Source: Chloroflexota bacterium
Lineage (GTDB): Bacteria > Chloroflexota > Anaerolineae > B4-G1
DNA: 39,513 nt
Direction of reading: 5' to 3'
NCBI GenBank assembly: GCA_024232355.1
Contig: JAAEPW010000670.1
Coordinates: 1-39,513, forward strand
Shown: piece by piece, positions 1 through 5,831 of the stretch
Numbering within the stretch: position 1 is the stretch's first letter
How the letters are laid out: the number at the start of each line of letters is the position of its first letter
The notes under the pieces: model-generated
What the model was told of the DNA's origin: nothing
What the model saw: the letters and a program-made list of their open reading frames with translations, nothing else
The model's database searches: none
Translations under genes and position numbers: made by a program

Positions 1-133
1 GGTTGGGTTCCGGTGTAAACAGATGGGCGATTAATTCTTGTTGTTTTTTAAACGGCGGTAATAGTTTCGAACCCCGCTTGTTGCGCCTTAGAATCTCGGC
101 CCACTGTTCGATCGTTATTTTATGCCGAAACAT
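1..133 (-). CDS. Large terminase subunit candidate, N-terminal fragment (alternative module)
   Basis: An open frame starts at the ATG at 133 and runs off the left edge, giving 44 residues. It contains the segments EQWAEILRRNKRG and PPFKKQQELIAHLF. A short helical lead followed by a 'PF..QQELI..LF' stretch resembles what often precedes the Walker A loop of phage large terminases, but the loop itself lies beyond the window. The start overlaps the end of the upstream small-terminase candidate by 14 nt, the usual TerS-TerL arrangement. It does not resemble the start of the complete large terminase at 36659-38077, so it would be a second, different terminase. The family call is inference from a short fragment. 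Confidence 0.4.
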   Translation of the reverse strand, partial: MFRHKITIEQWAEILRRNKRGSKLLPPFKKQQELIAHLFTPEPN

Positions 134-431
134 CGCCCGACGGTAATTCAAAGTCAAACCCTTCAAATCCGTCCGAATCAGCGAGGCCGCTTGTGTTATC
201 GGCGGCCAACGGGGTTAGCCTTATGATCTCACTGATGGCCTTTTCTGCCGAGTGCATAAGAGTGGTAACACCGGGGCGGTCCTTGGTGCTCCGTATGTCC
301 TCACCTTTATCAACGATAGCTCTAGCCCGTGCCATCATTTCAACGGCGATGGCGTAGCAATCGGCAAGCATAGCCCTGGATTCGGCCTTGTAATCTCTGC
401 GCGCACCTTGATTTTTTTTGTCTATACCCAT
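120..431 (-). CDS. Small terminase subunit candidate (alternative module)
   Basis: This is a 103-residue protein. The start chosen is the ATG at 431, which has GGGAGGAATT upstream; an in-frame start at 509 lacks a ribosome site. The protein is mostly helical and charged, with a basic N-terminus (MGIDKKNQGARRDYK) and an acidic C-terminus. Its size, and its place directly before a large-terminase-like fragment, suggest the small terminase, which recognises the packaging site. Its middle (TTLMHSAEKAISEIIRL) has a helical pattern like that of the 102-residue protein at 38686-38994 (AAAQMCYEKAQESLDKL), so the two could be alternative versions of one function. No domain is diagnostic. Confidence 0.4.
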   Translation of the reverse strand: MGIDKKNQGARRDYKAESRAMLADCYAIAVEMMARARAIVDKGEDIRSTKDRPGVTTLMHSAEKAISEIIRLTPLAADNTSGLADSDGFEGFDFELPSGDVSA

Positions 432-715
432 GAGGCTAATTCCTCCCGTGTTGGGGTTGTCGGTTTTTAATACGCCCGTCCGCACTAGCAACGTTGGTCG
501 GCAAACCATCCACAGTAATTTAGTATTAAAGGCCTCGCTGTGTTGGACGCTGATAATGCGGACGAGGGCATCAAACCCCCAAGAGAACTAACTAACGTTT
601 GTCGACTTTCGATGACAATCCCTGCCTGACCCAGCGGCTTGCTGCGCACTATGTTGTCTTTGATTATAGACGTTAGACGTTAGAATAGGGTGTTATGGTT
701 TGACGGTTCTGATTG
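432..715. other. Non-coding leader of the alternative packaging module
   Basis: About 285 bases have no convincing gene on either strand. Bases 667-684 hold about 2.6 copies of the 7-bp unit TAGACGT. The stretch lies between the shared terminal repeat and the small-terminase candidate. By analogy with other phages, a cos or pac site could lie here. No terminator-like hairpin is evident. Confidence 0.4.
667..684 (+). repeat. Short tandem repeat TAGACGT (about 2.6 copies)
   Basis: TAGACGT occurs twice in full and then as TAGA. It sits in the leader upstream of the small-terminase candidate, so it could be a protein-binding site, but two and a half copies is little evidence. Confidence 0.4.
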
Positions 716-741
716 TGGGCACAGTTTTGATTCACTGTCAA
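712..741 (-). promoter_or_regulatory. Possible promoter reading into the alternative packaging module
   Basis: On the minus strand TTGACA (736-741) is followed after 18 bases by CACAAT (712-717), a four-of-six match to TATAAT. The -35 box lies just downstream of the HExxH gene stop. The other copy of this region has the same -35 and CATGAT at the same distance. The -10 boxes are weak. Confidence 0.35.
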
Positions 742-836
742 CAACTTTATTGCTCCTTTGTTGTTTTGGCGAATGCGTCCCGCTGCGCCATCAGGCACTC
801 TAGCAGTTTCGGCGACTCTAGAAGTACCGTCATCCA
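716..836 (+). repeat. Terminal direct repeat, left copy (121 nt exact)
   Basis: These bases are identical to 39393-39513 (offset 38,677). They cover the 3' end of the HExxH gene and the sequence just downstream of it. Leftward of the repeat the two copies share only scattered bases and then become unrelated. The repeat may mark circular closure of a 38,677-bp genome, with bases 1-715 belonging to an alternative branch. Confidence 0.9.
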
Positions 837-1088
837 CGCACACGCAACGCGGTGAACGAAGCCCTCATCCTCGTTCATTTTTTCATCCCCCGTAGTGTCT
901 AAAATGGCGTGCTGAATTTCGTGGATCAGCGTCTGCACCTGATATTGTGTGTCAAAGTCGGTGTCTACCTGGATGACCAAGCGCGGATGATACTTGCATC
1001 GGCCAGCCGCGTTGAACTCATTACCGGTCTCGACCGGGAAGGTCAGCGGACCGACCTTAACTCTTTCGGGTAGATATTGGACGCCCAT
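747..1088 (-). CDS. HExxH metallopeptidase-like protein
   Basis: A 113-residue protein. The start is the ATG at 1088, which overlaps the stop of the upstream gene (TAATG) and has AAAGGAG before it. Residues 50-61 read YQVQTLIHEIQH, with the zinc-binding HExxH motif at 56-60 in a helix. This is typical of small zincin-like phage proteins; HExxH also occurs in SprT-like and ImmA-like peptidases. Residues 27-45 look like a beta region (HPRLVIQVDTDF). It is short for an active protease and may only share the fold. It is the last gene of the leftward early operon, and its last 30 codons are duplicated at the right end of the window. Confidence 0.7.
   Translation of the reverse strand: MGVQYLPERVKVGPLTFPVETGNEFNAAGRCKYHPRLVIQVDTDFDTQYQVQTLIHEIQHAILDTTGDEKMNEDEGFVHRVACAWMTVLLESPKLLECLMAQRDAFAKTTKEQ
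753..766 (-). repeat. 14-nt repeat with ribosome site, downstream copy
   Basis: On the minus strand AAACAACAAAGGAG ends the HExxH gene and encodes part of its KTTKEQ C-terminus. The same 14 bases occur at 1095-1108, where they supply the AAAGGAG ribosome site of that gene. The gene is therefore bracketed by the same ribosome-site-bearing repeat. Confidence 0.6.
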
Positions 1089-1666
1089 TATTTTCTCCTT
1101 TGTTGTTTCCGACATTTCCGGCATAGACTTTGCCACCTATCCCCCATGCGATCAAACACCCCCAAATGTGGTTCGTCACCCCCCTTGCAGATATGAACCC
1201 GCCCCGTCTCGAGCCCCTTGGTGAATTGCTCGACGGTGATGTTCAAGCGCTTGGCTTCCTTGGCTTGCGCCTTTCTCTCAAGCTGCGCCCGTGCGATTTG
1301 GTCTTCTGGTGACCTCGTATGGTGTTGCTCGTGAGATGAACCCGGTAGCGCTGCTCGGGTGAGCTTGGACCGCTTGCCCGATTTGGTGATGCCCGTCAGT
1401 GCCTCATCAGCAAACGCCGCGATCGACTCCCTGACGCACGCCTGAGCTACGGATTCTTCAATCCACGTATGCCCGGCATCGGTGATCAGATACTCGCCCC
1501 TATGGGTGGTCAGATAGCCGTGACCGTGTAGGTACTCGACGACACCTTCACCCATTGGACGTGGCCACCCCATTAATTCCGCGAGCCTCCCCGCAGTCCA
1601 TACGAGCCCGGTGCCGAATGCTCGAATACTCATCAGTGCCAATAGGGCGTCAGTGTGTTGTTCCAT
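1088..1666 (-). CDS. Winged-helix DNA-binding protein with C-terminal Cys cluster
   Basis: A 192-residue protein. The start chosen is the ATG at 1666, preceded by TATAGGATTC. Residues 1-75 have the pattern of a winged helix: helices in MEQHTDALLALM, a recognition-helix-like AGRLAELMGWPRPMGEG, then a beta wing (GYLTTHRGEYLITDAG). The middle is charged and probably flexible. The C-terminus holds H158, C160, H167, C182 and C185, which could bind zinc, and ends in a basic tail (CRKCRKQQRRK). It may regulate transcription of phage genes. It overlaps the 1650-1937 gene by 17 nt and is coupled to the HExxH gene. The fold is inferred; no exact family is recognised. Confidence 0.55.
   Translation of the reverse strand: MEQHTDALLALMSIRAFGTGLVWTAGRLAELMGWPRPMGEGVVEYLHGHGYLTTHRGEYLITDAGHTWIEESVAQACVRESIAAFADEALTGITKSGKRSKLTRAALPGSSHEQHHTRSPEDQIARAQLERKAQAKEAKRLNITVEQFTKGLETGRVHICKGGDEPHLGVFDRMGDRWQSLCRKCRKQQRRK
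1095..1108 (-). repeat. 14-nt repeat with ribosome site, upstream copy
   Basis: This is AAACAACAAAGGAG on the minus strand, ending 6 bases before the ATG at 1088. It is the ribosome site for the HExxH gene and matches the copy at 753-766. Confidence 0.6.
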
Positions 1667-1937
1667 AGAGAATCCTATAAAGTTCACACAAGTCCTCGTG
1701 GTCTGCACTGAACTCGACAATCACCCCATCGTCATCTGTGCTATACGAATGCTCGTGAAACCATGCTTTCGCCTTTTCCGGTTTGATGGTCTCATTTAGC
1801 ACAATGGTCCTATTTAGCTCATCAGATAGTTGCTTTCGGTCTGCCTCAAGTTTGATAATCCGCCGTTCGACGTGGGCACACACAAACAGACCACATGTGG
1901 AACACGAGAAACCACCATTATATTTATAGTCATCCAT
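1650..1937 (-). CDS. Small CCCH zinc-knuckle protein
   Basis: A 95-residue protein starting at the ATG at 1937, which overlaps the radical SAM stop codon (TGATG). Near the N-terminus is C12-x2-C15-x4-C20-x-H22, spaced like a zinc knuckle. Residues 25-50 are a probable coiled coil (RRIIKLEADRKQLSDELNR). The C-terminus is acidic. Its ribosome site GGAGGGG lies in the 21-nt repeat that also ends the radical SAM gene. Function unknown; it may bind nucleic acid or a partner protein. Confidence 0.6.
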   Translation of the reverse strand: MDDYKYNGGFSCSTCGLFVCAHVERRIIKLEADRKQLSDELNRTIVLNETIKPEKAKAWFHEHSYSTDDDGVIVEFSADHEDLCELYRILYGTTH

Positions 1938-2788
1938 CAAATCCCCTCCAATCTTGCCGCCGACATTGGGCGACTAGTATTCATCTTTTTGGCTATTGCC
2001 GGACGTTGCCACCGTCGTTGAAAATTCCCCCACCCCGACCGCTTGTTTCCTCGCTTATTTATATAGACCATCGCCGACGGTATAAACCCCGCCCCGCGTG
2101 TCTGTCTCATTCGCTTGTCAGCCGCTTCGAGTGTATCACCCTTCCATCCACAAAGGACGTGACAGCGAAGCCGATGGACCGCCCCTGGCCACAAATCAAT
2201 TATTCTTCGACCCGCACTGATCAACGGCTCAAGATCGTCGGGGGTGTCGTACGCAAAAAATAGACTTCGCGGCTTGAGCTTCGCCAACTCTCTGACGTGC
2301 CAATCTTCGAGCCTCGCAGCCTCCAGCCCCCCGGTGATCTCCACACCATAGGGTTGATCGTGAAGCATCGAAAAAACAGCTTCGATGTGTTTATCCGAGC
2401 ACGCCAACAAATTATCGTCGAGTAAGTTGCTTCCCTTTTTAATTGGATATTCTCTGATGACTTGCCCTTCTCGTTTCCACACATCGCAGAACCAACATTT
2501 ATTTGGACACCCACGCGAGGTGATTACATAGCCCTTTTTTAGATACATCCCCGGGGTGAATTCGCCGCCCCTCTCCCCGACGCCGGGACCACCAATTTTC
2601 ACGGGCGCAACGGGCTCCCATTGATATGCTAATTGTTCGGCTCTCTTCACGTCGTCGGTGAATGTCACTGATATATGAACCTCGTCGGCTTCATCAAACA
2701 GCCCAGGGGGACAATTGACCCTAACCAAATCATCGTCCGGGGTGCAACTTGTCTTGCGTGGAAATACACGTATCACCCTCTTGGTCAC
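1937..2788 (-). CDS. Radical SAM protein
   Basis: A 283-residue protein with a GTG start at 2788, chosen because GGAGGGGAT precedes it and it overlaps the stop of the endolysin gene (GTGA). C94-x3-C98-x2-C101 within SRGCPNKCWFC is the radical SAM iron-sulfur signature. ITGGLEAARL near residue 151 resembles the SAM-contacting GGE-type strand. Such enzymes cleave S-adenosylmethionine to make a radical; the substrate here cannot be told. The N-terminal 80 residues (EADEVHISVTFTDDVKRAE) are an extra domain. Queuosine QueE uses a different Cys spacing, so that role is unlikely. A 21-nt repeat at each end suggests the gene was inserted as a unit. Confidence 0.85.
   Translation of the reverse strand: MTKRVIRVFPRKTSCTPDDDLVRVNCPPGLFDEADEVHISVTFTDDVKRAEQLAYQWEPVAPVKIGGPGVGERGGEFTPGMYLKKGYVITSRGCPNKCWFCDVWKREGQVIREYPIKKGSNLLDDNLLACSDKHIEAVFSMLHDQPYGVEITGGLEAARLEDWHVRELAKLKPRSLFFAYDTPDDLEPLISAGRRIIDLWPGAVHRLRCHVLCGWKGDTLEAADKRMRQTRGAGFIPSAMVYINKRGNKRSGWGNFQRRWQRPAIAKKMNTSRPMSAARLEGI
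1941..1961 (-). repeat. 21-nt direct repeat, downstream copy (end of radical SAM gene)
   Basis: Identical to 2792-2812 (offset 851). On the minus strand it encodes AARLEG near the C-terminus of the radical SAM protein and carries the GGAGGGG ribosome site for the next gene at 1937. Confidence 0.8.
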
Positions 2789-3390
2789 TGCATCCCCTCC
2801 AATCTTGCCGCCAATGATAGGCGGTCGCGAGCAAGCCACCGGAGCTTCTTCGTATCGGGCTTGCACGTACGCCCCGTGGCGTAGAATAGAACCGCGCCTT
2901 TCTCGGTACCACATCGCCTGTGATGCTCGTGGAGTATCGCTGCCGTGCATAGTGCCGCGCCCTCTACCGTGTCGAGCGTGCAATCTGAATATCCCTTACG
3001 CCGTGCCCACCGAACCGCCGACGCTGTGATCTGGAATGTCGACCTCTCGCCGATCTTCCCGGTCCTGTGTCCCGTGAACGACCCCTCACGGAATGCAATA
3101 GCAAGCATAGTCCATGGGTCACACTCGACCGATTGAGACGCGTGAGCAATCGCTTGCGCGAGCCTTGCGCGGTCTGCCGGGTTGCGCATCATTGGGTGAT
3201 GTGGTCTCGCGCCGATGTTGTGGGATGGCATCCCGTTGGTTAGCAGGTTTACAATCGCGGCGTCGAGGCGGTCTGTCAACGGCTCGGCATGGACATTGAG
3301 CGAGCCGAGTAGCAGAGCGACGATCAACGCGAATGCGAGTAGCACAAGCCACACCTCGAAGGCACGGCGGGGGTCGAGTCGTGGTGGCAT
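2785..3390 (-). CDS. Exported lytic transglycosylase-like endolysin
   Basis: A 201-residue protein with ATG at 3390 and AAGGAGG upstream. Residues 12-30 are strongly hydrophobic (VWLVLLAFALIVALLLG), followed by NVHA|EP, which fits a signal peptide or a signal-anchor-release segment. Residues 75-170 resemble the SLT lysozyme fold: a candidate catalytic Glu at 102 in AIAFREGSF, then GKIGERSTFQIT and a helix around AALCTAAILHEHHRRC. The family cuts peptidoglycan glycan strands, releasing progeny or helping DNA entry. Cys at 137, 148, 160 and 176 could form disulfides outside the membrane. It lies in the leftward arm, away from the tail genes. SAR versus cleaved signal is not resolvable here. Confidence 0.7.
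   Translation of the reverse strand: MPPRLDPRRAFEVWLVLLAFALIVALLLGSLNVHAEPLTDRLDAAIVNLLTNGMPSHNIGARPHHPMMRNPADRARLAQAIAHASQSVECDPWTMLAIAFREGSFTGHRTGKIGERSTFQITASAVRWARRKGYSDCTLDTVEGAALCTAAILHEHHRRCGTEKGAVLFYATGRTCKPDTKKLRWLARDRLSLAARLEGMQ
2792..2812 (-). repeat. 21-nt direct repeat, upstream copy (end of endolysin gene)
   Basis: Identical to 1941-1961. It encodes AARLEG at the C-terminus of the transglycosylase-like protein and carries the GGAGGGG ribosome site for the radical SAM gene. Recombination between the copies would remove the radical SAM gene cleanly and leave each neighbour with its C-terminus and ribosome site. Confidence 0.8.
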
Positions 3391-3746
3391 TAGTTTTCCT
3401 CCTTGCTCCCAAGGTATTTCATTTCAAGCCAACGCGCTAAATAATCTGGTATGGACTTCGCGATCGGTATTGTGGGGTCGCTCGTCACGCCGTCGGGTTC
3501 CATCTGTATCCAACTAAATTCCTCGACGAATACCTCAAGCGGTACGCCGTGTTGCAGACCGATACTAATCGCCTTGGTGAGAGTGTTGTACACCCGGAGT
3601 TCCTTGCCCTCTTTGGCGAGCTTCATCGACACGGCTCCAATGGTTCCGTCGTCGTAGTTCTCGGTTGTGATGAACACCTTGACCTCGCCGATCTCAACGC
3701 GCTGTGTGTGCCCTGGGCGTTCTGGTGGTAGGCGTCGTCGGGTCAT
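3390..3746 (-). CDS. Stand-alone NrdJ C-terminal-like (TSCPD-type) protein
   Basis: A 118-residue protein starting at the ATG at 3746 in an ATGA overlap. It resembles the C-terminal region of B12-dependent class II ribonucleotide reductase (NrdJ): a leading RRRLPPERPGHTQ, then KVFITTENYDDGTIG, MKLAKEGKELR, AISIGLQHGVPLEVFVEEF, a MEPDGV turn and IAKSIPDYLARWLEMKYLG. In NrdJ this follows the catalytic barrel. Here no catalytic domain is present and no other reductase gene was found in the window. It might modulate the host reductase or bind a nucleotide or nucleic acid; both are inference. The gene overlaps its neighbours by a few bases on both sides. Confidence 0.75.
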   Translation of the reverse strand: MTRRRLPPERPGHTQRVEIGEVKVFITTENYDDGTIGAVSMKLAKEGKELRVYNTLTKAISIGLQHGVPLEVFVEEFSWIQMEPDGVTSDPTIPIAKSIPDYLARWLEMKYLGSKEEN

Positions 3747-3979
3747 TTGTAATCATCTTTCAATGCGGCGACCAGTGCCGAGTATGCTTCACAACCAATT
3801 TTCTGGCGCATCTCATCACGGACAATTACCGCCATCCGTTTTGCATCAATTTTATATCTGACGTATTGCATGGATTCCTTCCCGCGTAGGTCATGGGCAC
3901 TTTGTAACTCTTTTTCCAGTTCAGCCACGCGCTCTTTCAGTGGCTTGACGCAGTCGCAATGTTTGCTGTGTTTGGTCAT
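3743..3979 (-). CDS. Hypothetical protein, coiled coil
   Basis: A 78-residue protein. The ATG at 3979 is chosen because it overlaps the upstream stop (ATGA); a longer start at 4015 lies inside the upstream gene. The N-terminus MTKHSKHCDCVKPL has two Cys and two His that might bind a metal. Residues 12-35 are a probable coiled coil (LKERVAELEKELQSAHDL). No family recognised. It lies between the VRR-NUC block and the NrdJ-like gene. Confidence 0.6.
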   Translation of the reverse strand: MTKHSKHCDCVKPLKERVAELEKELQSAHDLRGKESMQYVRYKIDAKRMAVIVRDEMRQKIGCEAYSALVAALKDDYK

Positions 3980-4293
3980 TCGTCCCCCCGTGGCGTCAAC
4001 CCCGCGTCGCGGCAATACTCGGACAGGGATTCGGAGTGATGCGGGTTGGTGCTTTTGGTCTTGGGTGGGTTGTAGGTTGCGAGGATGTCATACAATTCGC
4101 GGACCGTGCGAGCCCTGCTTTCCTCGATGCTGTCCGGGTTGTGCATATTCCATATGACACCTTCATCCAATTTTGCGCTCACCTCCCCGATCACCCGCTC
4201 TGCTTCGGCGAGTTGGGCGCGGTATTTACGCGTGATGCCCTCAGCTATTTCTTCGCCGTCGGCGCGCATCAATTCTTTGATTAGGTCGCTCAT
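3976..4293 (-). CDS. Hypothetical protein
   Basis: A 105-residue protein with ATG at 4293 and GGGAGGTGAATA upstream, a strong ribosome site. It is helical and acidic at the N-terminus (MSDLIKELMRADGEEIAEG), with a likely coiled coil at 22-42. The C-terminus is Pro- and Ser-rich. Function not recognised. Confidence 0.6.
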   Translation of the reverse strand: MSDLIKELMRADGEEIAEGITRKYRAQLAEAERVIGEVSAKLDEGVIWNMHNPDSIEESRARTVRELYDILATYNPPKTKSTNPHHSESLSEYCRDAGLTPRGDE

Positions 4294-4658
4294 TATTCAC
4301 CTCCCACATAGTCGGTTAAAACTCGTATCGCATCAGTGGCACCACGGCACACCTCGACGCGGTTACCGGCTTCGCGCAATGCTTCGATCCAATGTCGTTG
4401 AGTACGGCTCACAGTGCCCCCCTTGACGCGTTTCATTTCGATGTACAACGCCCCGTATCCATGACGGGGAACGGGTAGACAGAGGTCCGGTATTCCTGCC
4501 TTGACGCCCTCGGCTTTGAGTCGTGCCCCAACTGCCGCGTGACGATGTCCACCGTTCGGGATGGCGTAGAGAAGCGCGAGTGATGCATACCTGAGTGACA
4601 CCATCGCCGCCCATTCAACAACCGCCTTTTGCTCGTCGTGTTCGGTGGGGTGGATCAT
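4293..4658 (-). CDS. VRR-NUC domain nuclease
   Basis: A 121-residue protein, about the length of the single-domain phage VRR-NUC family (PF08774), a PD-(D/E)XK branch. The family signature is in order: E6 and Q10 in the first helix (TEHDEQKAVVEW), AIPNGGHRH at 32-40, then GVKAGIPDLCLP with Asp58, and LYIEMK with Glu74 and Lys76, the metal-binding and catalytic positions. A Q87-x2-W90 helix follows. Such proteins cut DNA, including branched or flapped structures in the FAN1 relatives. Here it probably works in replication or recombination alongside the exonuclease genes upstream. The start overlaps the methyltransferase stop, and a 15-nt palindrome abuts the ATG. Confidence 0.88.
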   Translation of the reverse strand: MIHPTEHDEQKAVVEWAAMVSLRYASLALLYAIPNGGHRHAAVGARLKAEGVKAGIPDLCLPVPRHGYGALYIEMKRVKGGTVSRTQRHWIEALREAGNRVEVCRGATDAIRVLTDYVGGE

Positions 4659-5356
4659 TTGGAGTCTCCAAAATCTAGCACCTCTTGGGAAAGTCGCTTC
4701 GCTGCTATCTCGCAGTACTTCTCCTCGATCTCGATACCGATTGCACGGCGGCCTAATTCTTTCGCAGCGACTAGAGTTGTGCCGCTGCCCATGAAGGGGT
4801 CGAGGATGGTGCCACCTAGAGAAAAATCACACATCAGCTCAGAAATTAAACCGAGCGGCTTCTCCGTTGGGTGTCCGCCAAATTTGCCAGATGAACAAAG
4901 GTGTGTATATACGCCGCGTTTACCACCAGCATTCCACCTCGACTTACCATTTGCATTCCACGCACACACAATCGATTCGTATCCCATTGCGGGTCGATCT
5001 CCTGTAAATTGTGGAGCCGAGTCCGGTTTAATCCACACCATTGGACGCCTATAGGCCCCCTTTAATAAACTGCGATATTGAAAAACAGCCTCCGCTTGGC
5101 AAAAAATCACAAGCCAATTACAATCGATTTTGCATATAAATGCCCTTGTGATTTCGTCTAGTTTTTCAAATGTAATATTTTGATAGACTGATCGCCCTTC
5201 TAAAAAAGCCCTTGTGCGGCGTGTCTTCGTATGCGCTTCGGTTTCATAAGGCGGATCCGTCAGCACCAAGTCAACCGGCTCAAGCGTTGGAAGCACCTCG
5301 CGGCAGTCACAATTATAGATGGTTATCCCGGCGTGCTCGTAGTAGGGGTCCATCAT
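4655..5356 (-). CDS. DNA methyltransferase (N4-cytosine/N6-adenine, beta order)
   Basis: A 233-residue protein starting with two ATGs (5356, 5353) overlapping the upstream stop. The catalytic DPPY is at 34-37 and the SAM-binding LDPFMGSGTT at 185-194, with HPTEKP at 162-167 just before it. Catalytic motif first and SAM motif last is the order of beta-class amino-methyltransferases. It methylates adenine N6 or cytosine N4 in DNA; the target site is unknown. No restriction enzyme accompanies it, so a solitary enzyme protecting phage DNA or marking it for replication is likely. CDCREVLPTL at 16-25 is a common start for the family. Confidence 0.92.
   Translation of the reverse strand: MMDPYYEHAGITIYNCDCREVLPTLEPVDLVLTDPPYETEAHTKTRRTRAFLEGRSVYQNITFEKLDEITRAFICKIDCNWLVIFCQAEAVFQYRSLLKGAYRRPMVWIKPDSAPQFTGDRPAMGYESIVCAWNANGKSRWNAGGKRGVYTHLCSSGKFGGHPTEKPLGLISELMCDFSLGGTILDPFMGSGTTLVAAKELGRRAIGIEIEEKYCEIAAKRLSQEVLDFGDSK
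4658..4672 (-). promoter_or_regulatory. 15-nt palindrome covering the VRR-NUC ribosome site
   Basis: TTTGGAGACTCCAAA on the minus strand has 7-bp arms and a one-base centre. It contains the GGAG ribosome site and ends at the A of the VRR-NUC ATG. It could be a protein-binding site on DNA or mRNA. A hairpin with a one-base loop cannot form fully, so a dimer-binding operator is the simpler reading. It also encodes the methyltransferase C-terminus (FGDSK), so chance is possible. Confidence 0.4.
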
Positions 5357-5598
5357 TTCTTGCGGCTCTCAATCCAAGCGGGGAAGTCGGGGTGGTCACC
5401 ACACCAATCGCCTATATAAACTCGGGTCCAACTCACACTAGACGGACGAGCGTGACGCCTACACACCTCGGCGAATTCTAAATCAACCCCCTTCTCGCTG
5501 CCTCCCCAATACGGACACGTCCCGCACGTCGGGTGGGGCTGCTCAGTCAGTGTGTCCGTGAATGGGGCGGCGGCGATGTTGTCGGTTCTGTCGCTCAT
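5353..5598 (-). CDS. Small Cys-rich protein, putative zinc binding
   Basis: An 81-residue protein with ATG at 5598 and AGGAATGAGAG upstream. C25-x2-C28 (CGTCPYW), C46 (EVCRRHARP) and C66 (DWCGDHPDF) make a four-Cys pattern seen in many short phage proteins of unknown role. It overlaps the methyltransferase by 4 nt. No enzymatic motif. Confidence 0.65.
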   Translation of the reverse strand: MSDRTDNIAAAPFTDTLTEQPHPTCGTCPYWGGSEKGVDLEFAEVCRRHARPSSVSWTRVYIGDWCGDHPDFPAWIESRKK

Positions 5599-5831
5599 CT
5601 CTCATTCCTCCGTTCCCACTCTGCCTCGGCGGCGGCCATCTGCTCCGCGTATTCGTATTCTCTGAGCGTCGGATAGCGCTCGATGATGTCGCTCATATCG
5701 GGGTCCAGCAACCCACTGCCGTTGCACACATGACACCGCCGCATCGGCGGGGCGGGGCAGTGGTAGTCTAGCGCTCGCCAGTTGGGGGACTCCCCCTCGC
5801 CATCGCAATACGGGCAATCGATTTTAGTCAT
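5595..5831 (-). CDS. DnaJ-type zinc-finger-like small protein
   Basis: A 78-residue protein with ATG at 5831 and GGAGGGATCAA upstream. It has two CxxCxGxG units: CPYCDGEG at 6-13 and CHVCNGSG at 33-40, the repeat of the DnaJ central zinc finger. Two such units can bind one zinc. C25 lies between them. The second half is an acidic helix. It lacks a J domain, so it is not a co-chaperone by itself. It may bind nucleic acid or a protein partner. Confidence 0.65.
   Translation of the reverse strand: MTKIDCPYCDGEGESPNWRALDYHCPAPPMRRCHVCNGSGLLDPDMSDIIERYPTLREYEYAEQMAAAEAEWERRNER

Noticed and set aside
1937..2788. Queuosine pathway QueE
   Set aside because: QueE has a wide spacing between its first two cysteines; here the spacing is the common CxxxCxxC and no other 7-deazaguanine genes are present.
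1937..2812. Insertion sequence carrying the radical SAM gene
   Set aside because: No transposase or inverted ends; the 21-nt repeat is within coding ends and fits homologous exchange better.
2945..3136. Small plus-strand frames within the endolysin gene
   Set aside because: They lack ribosome sites and oppose a well-supported gene.
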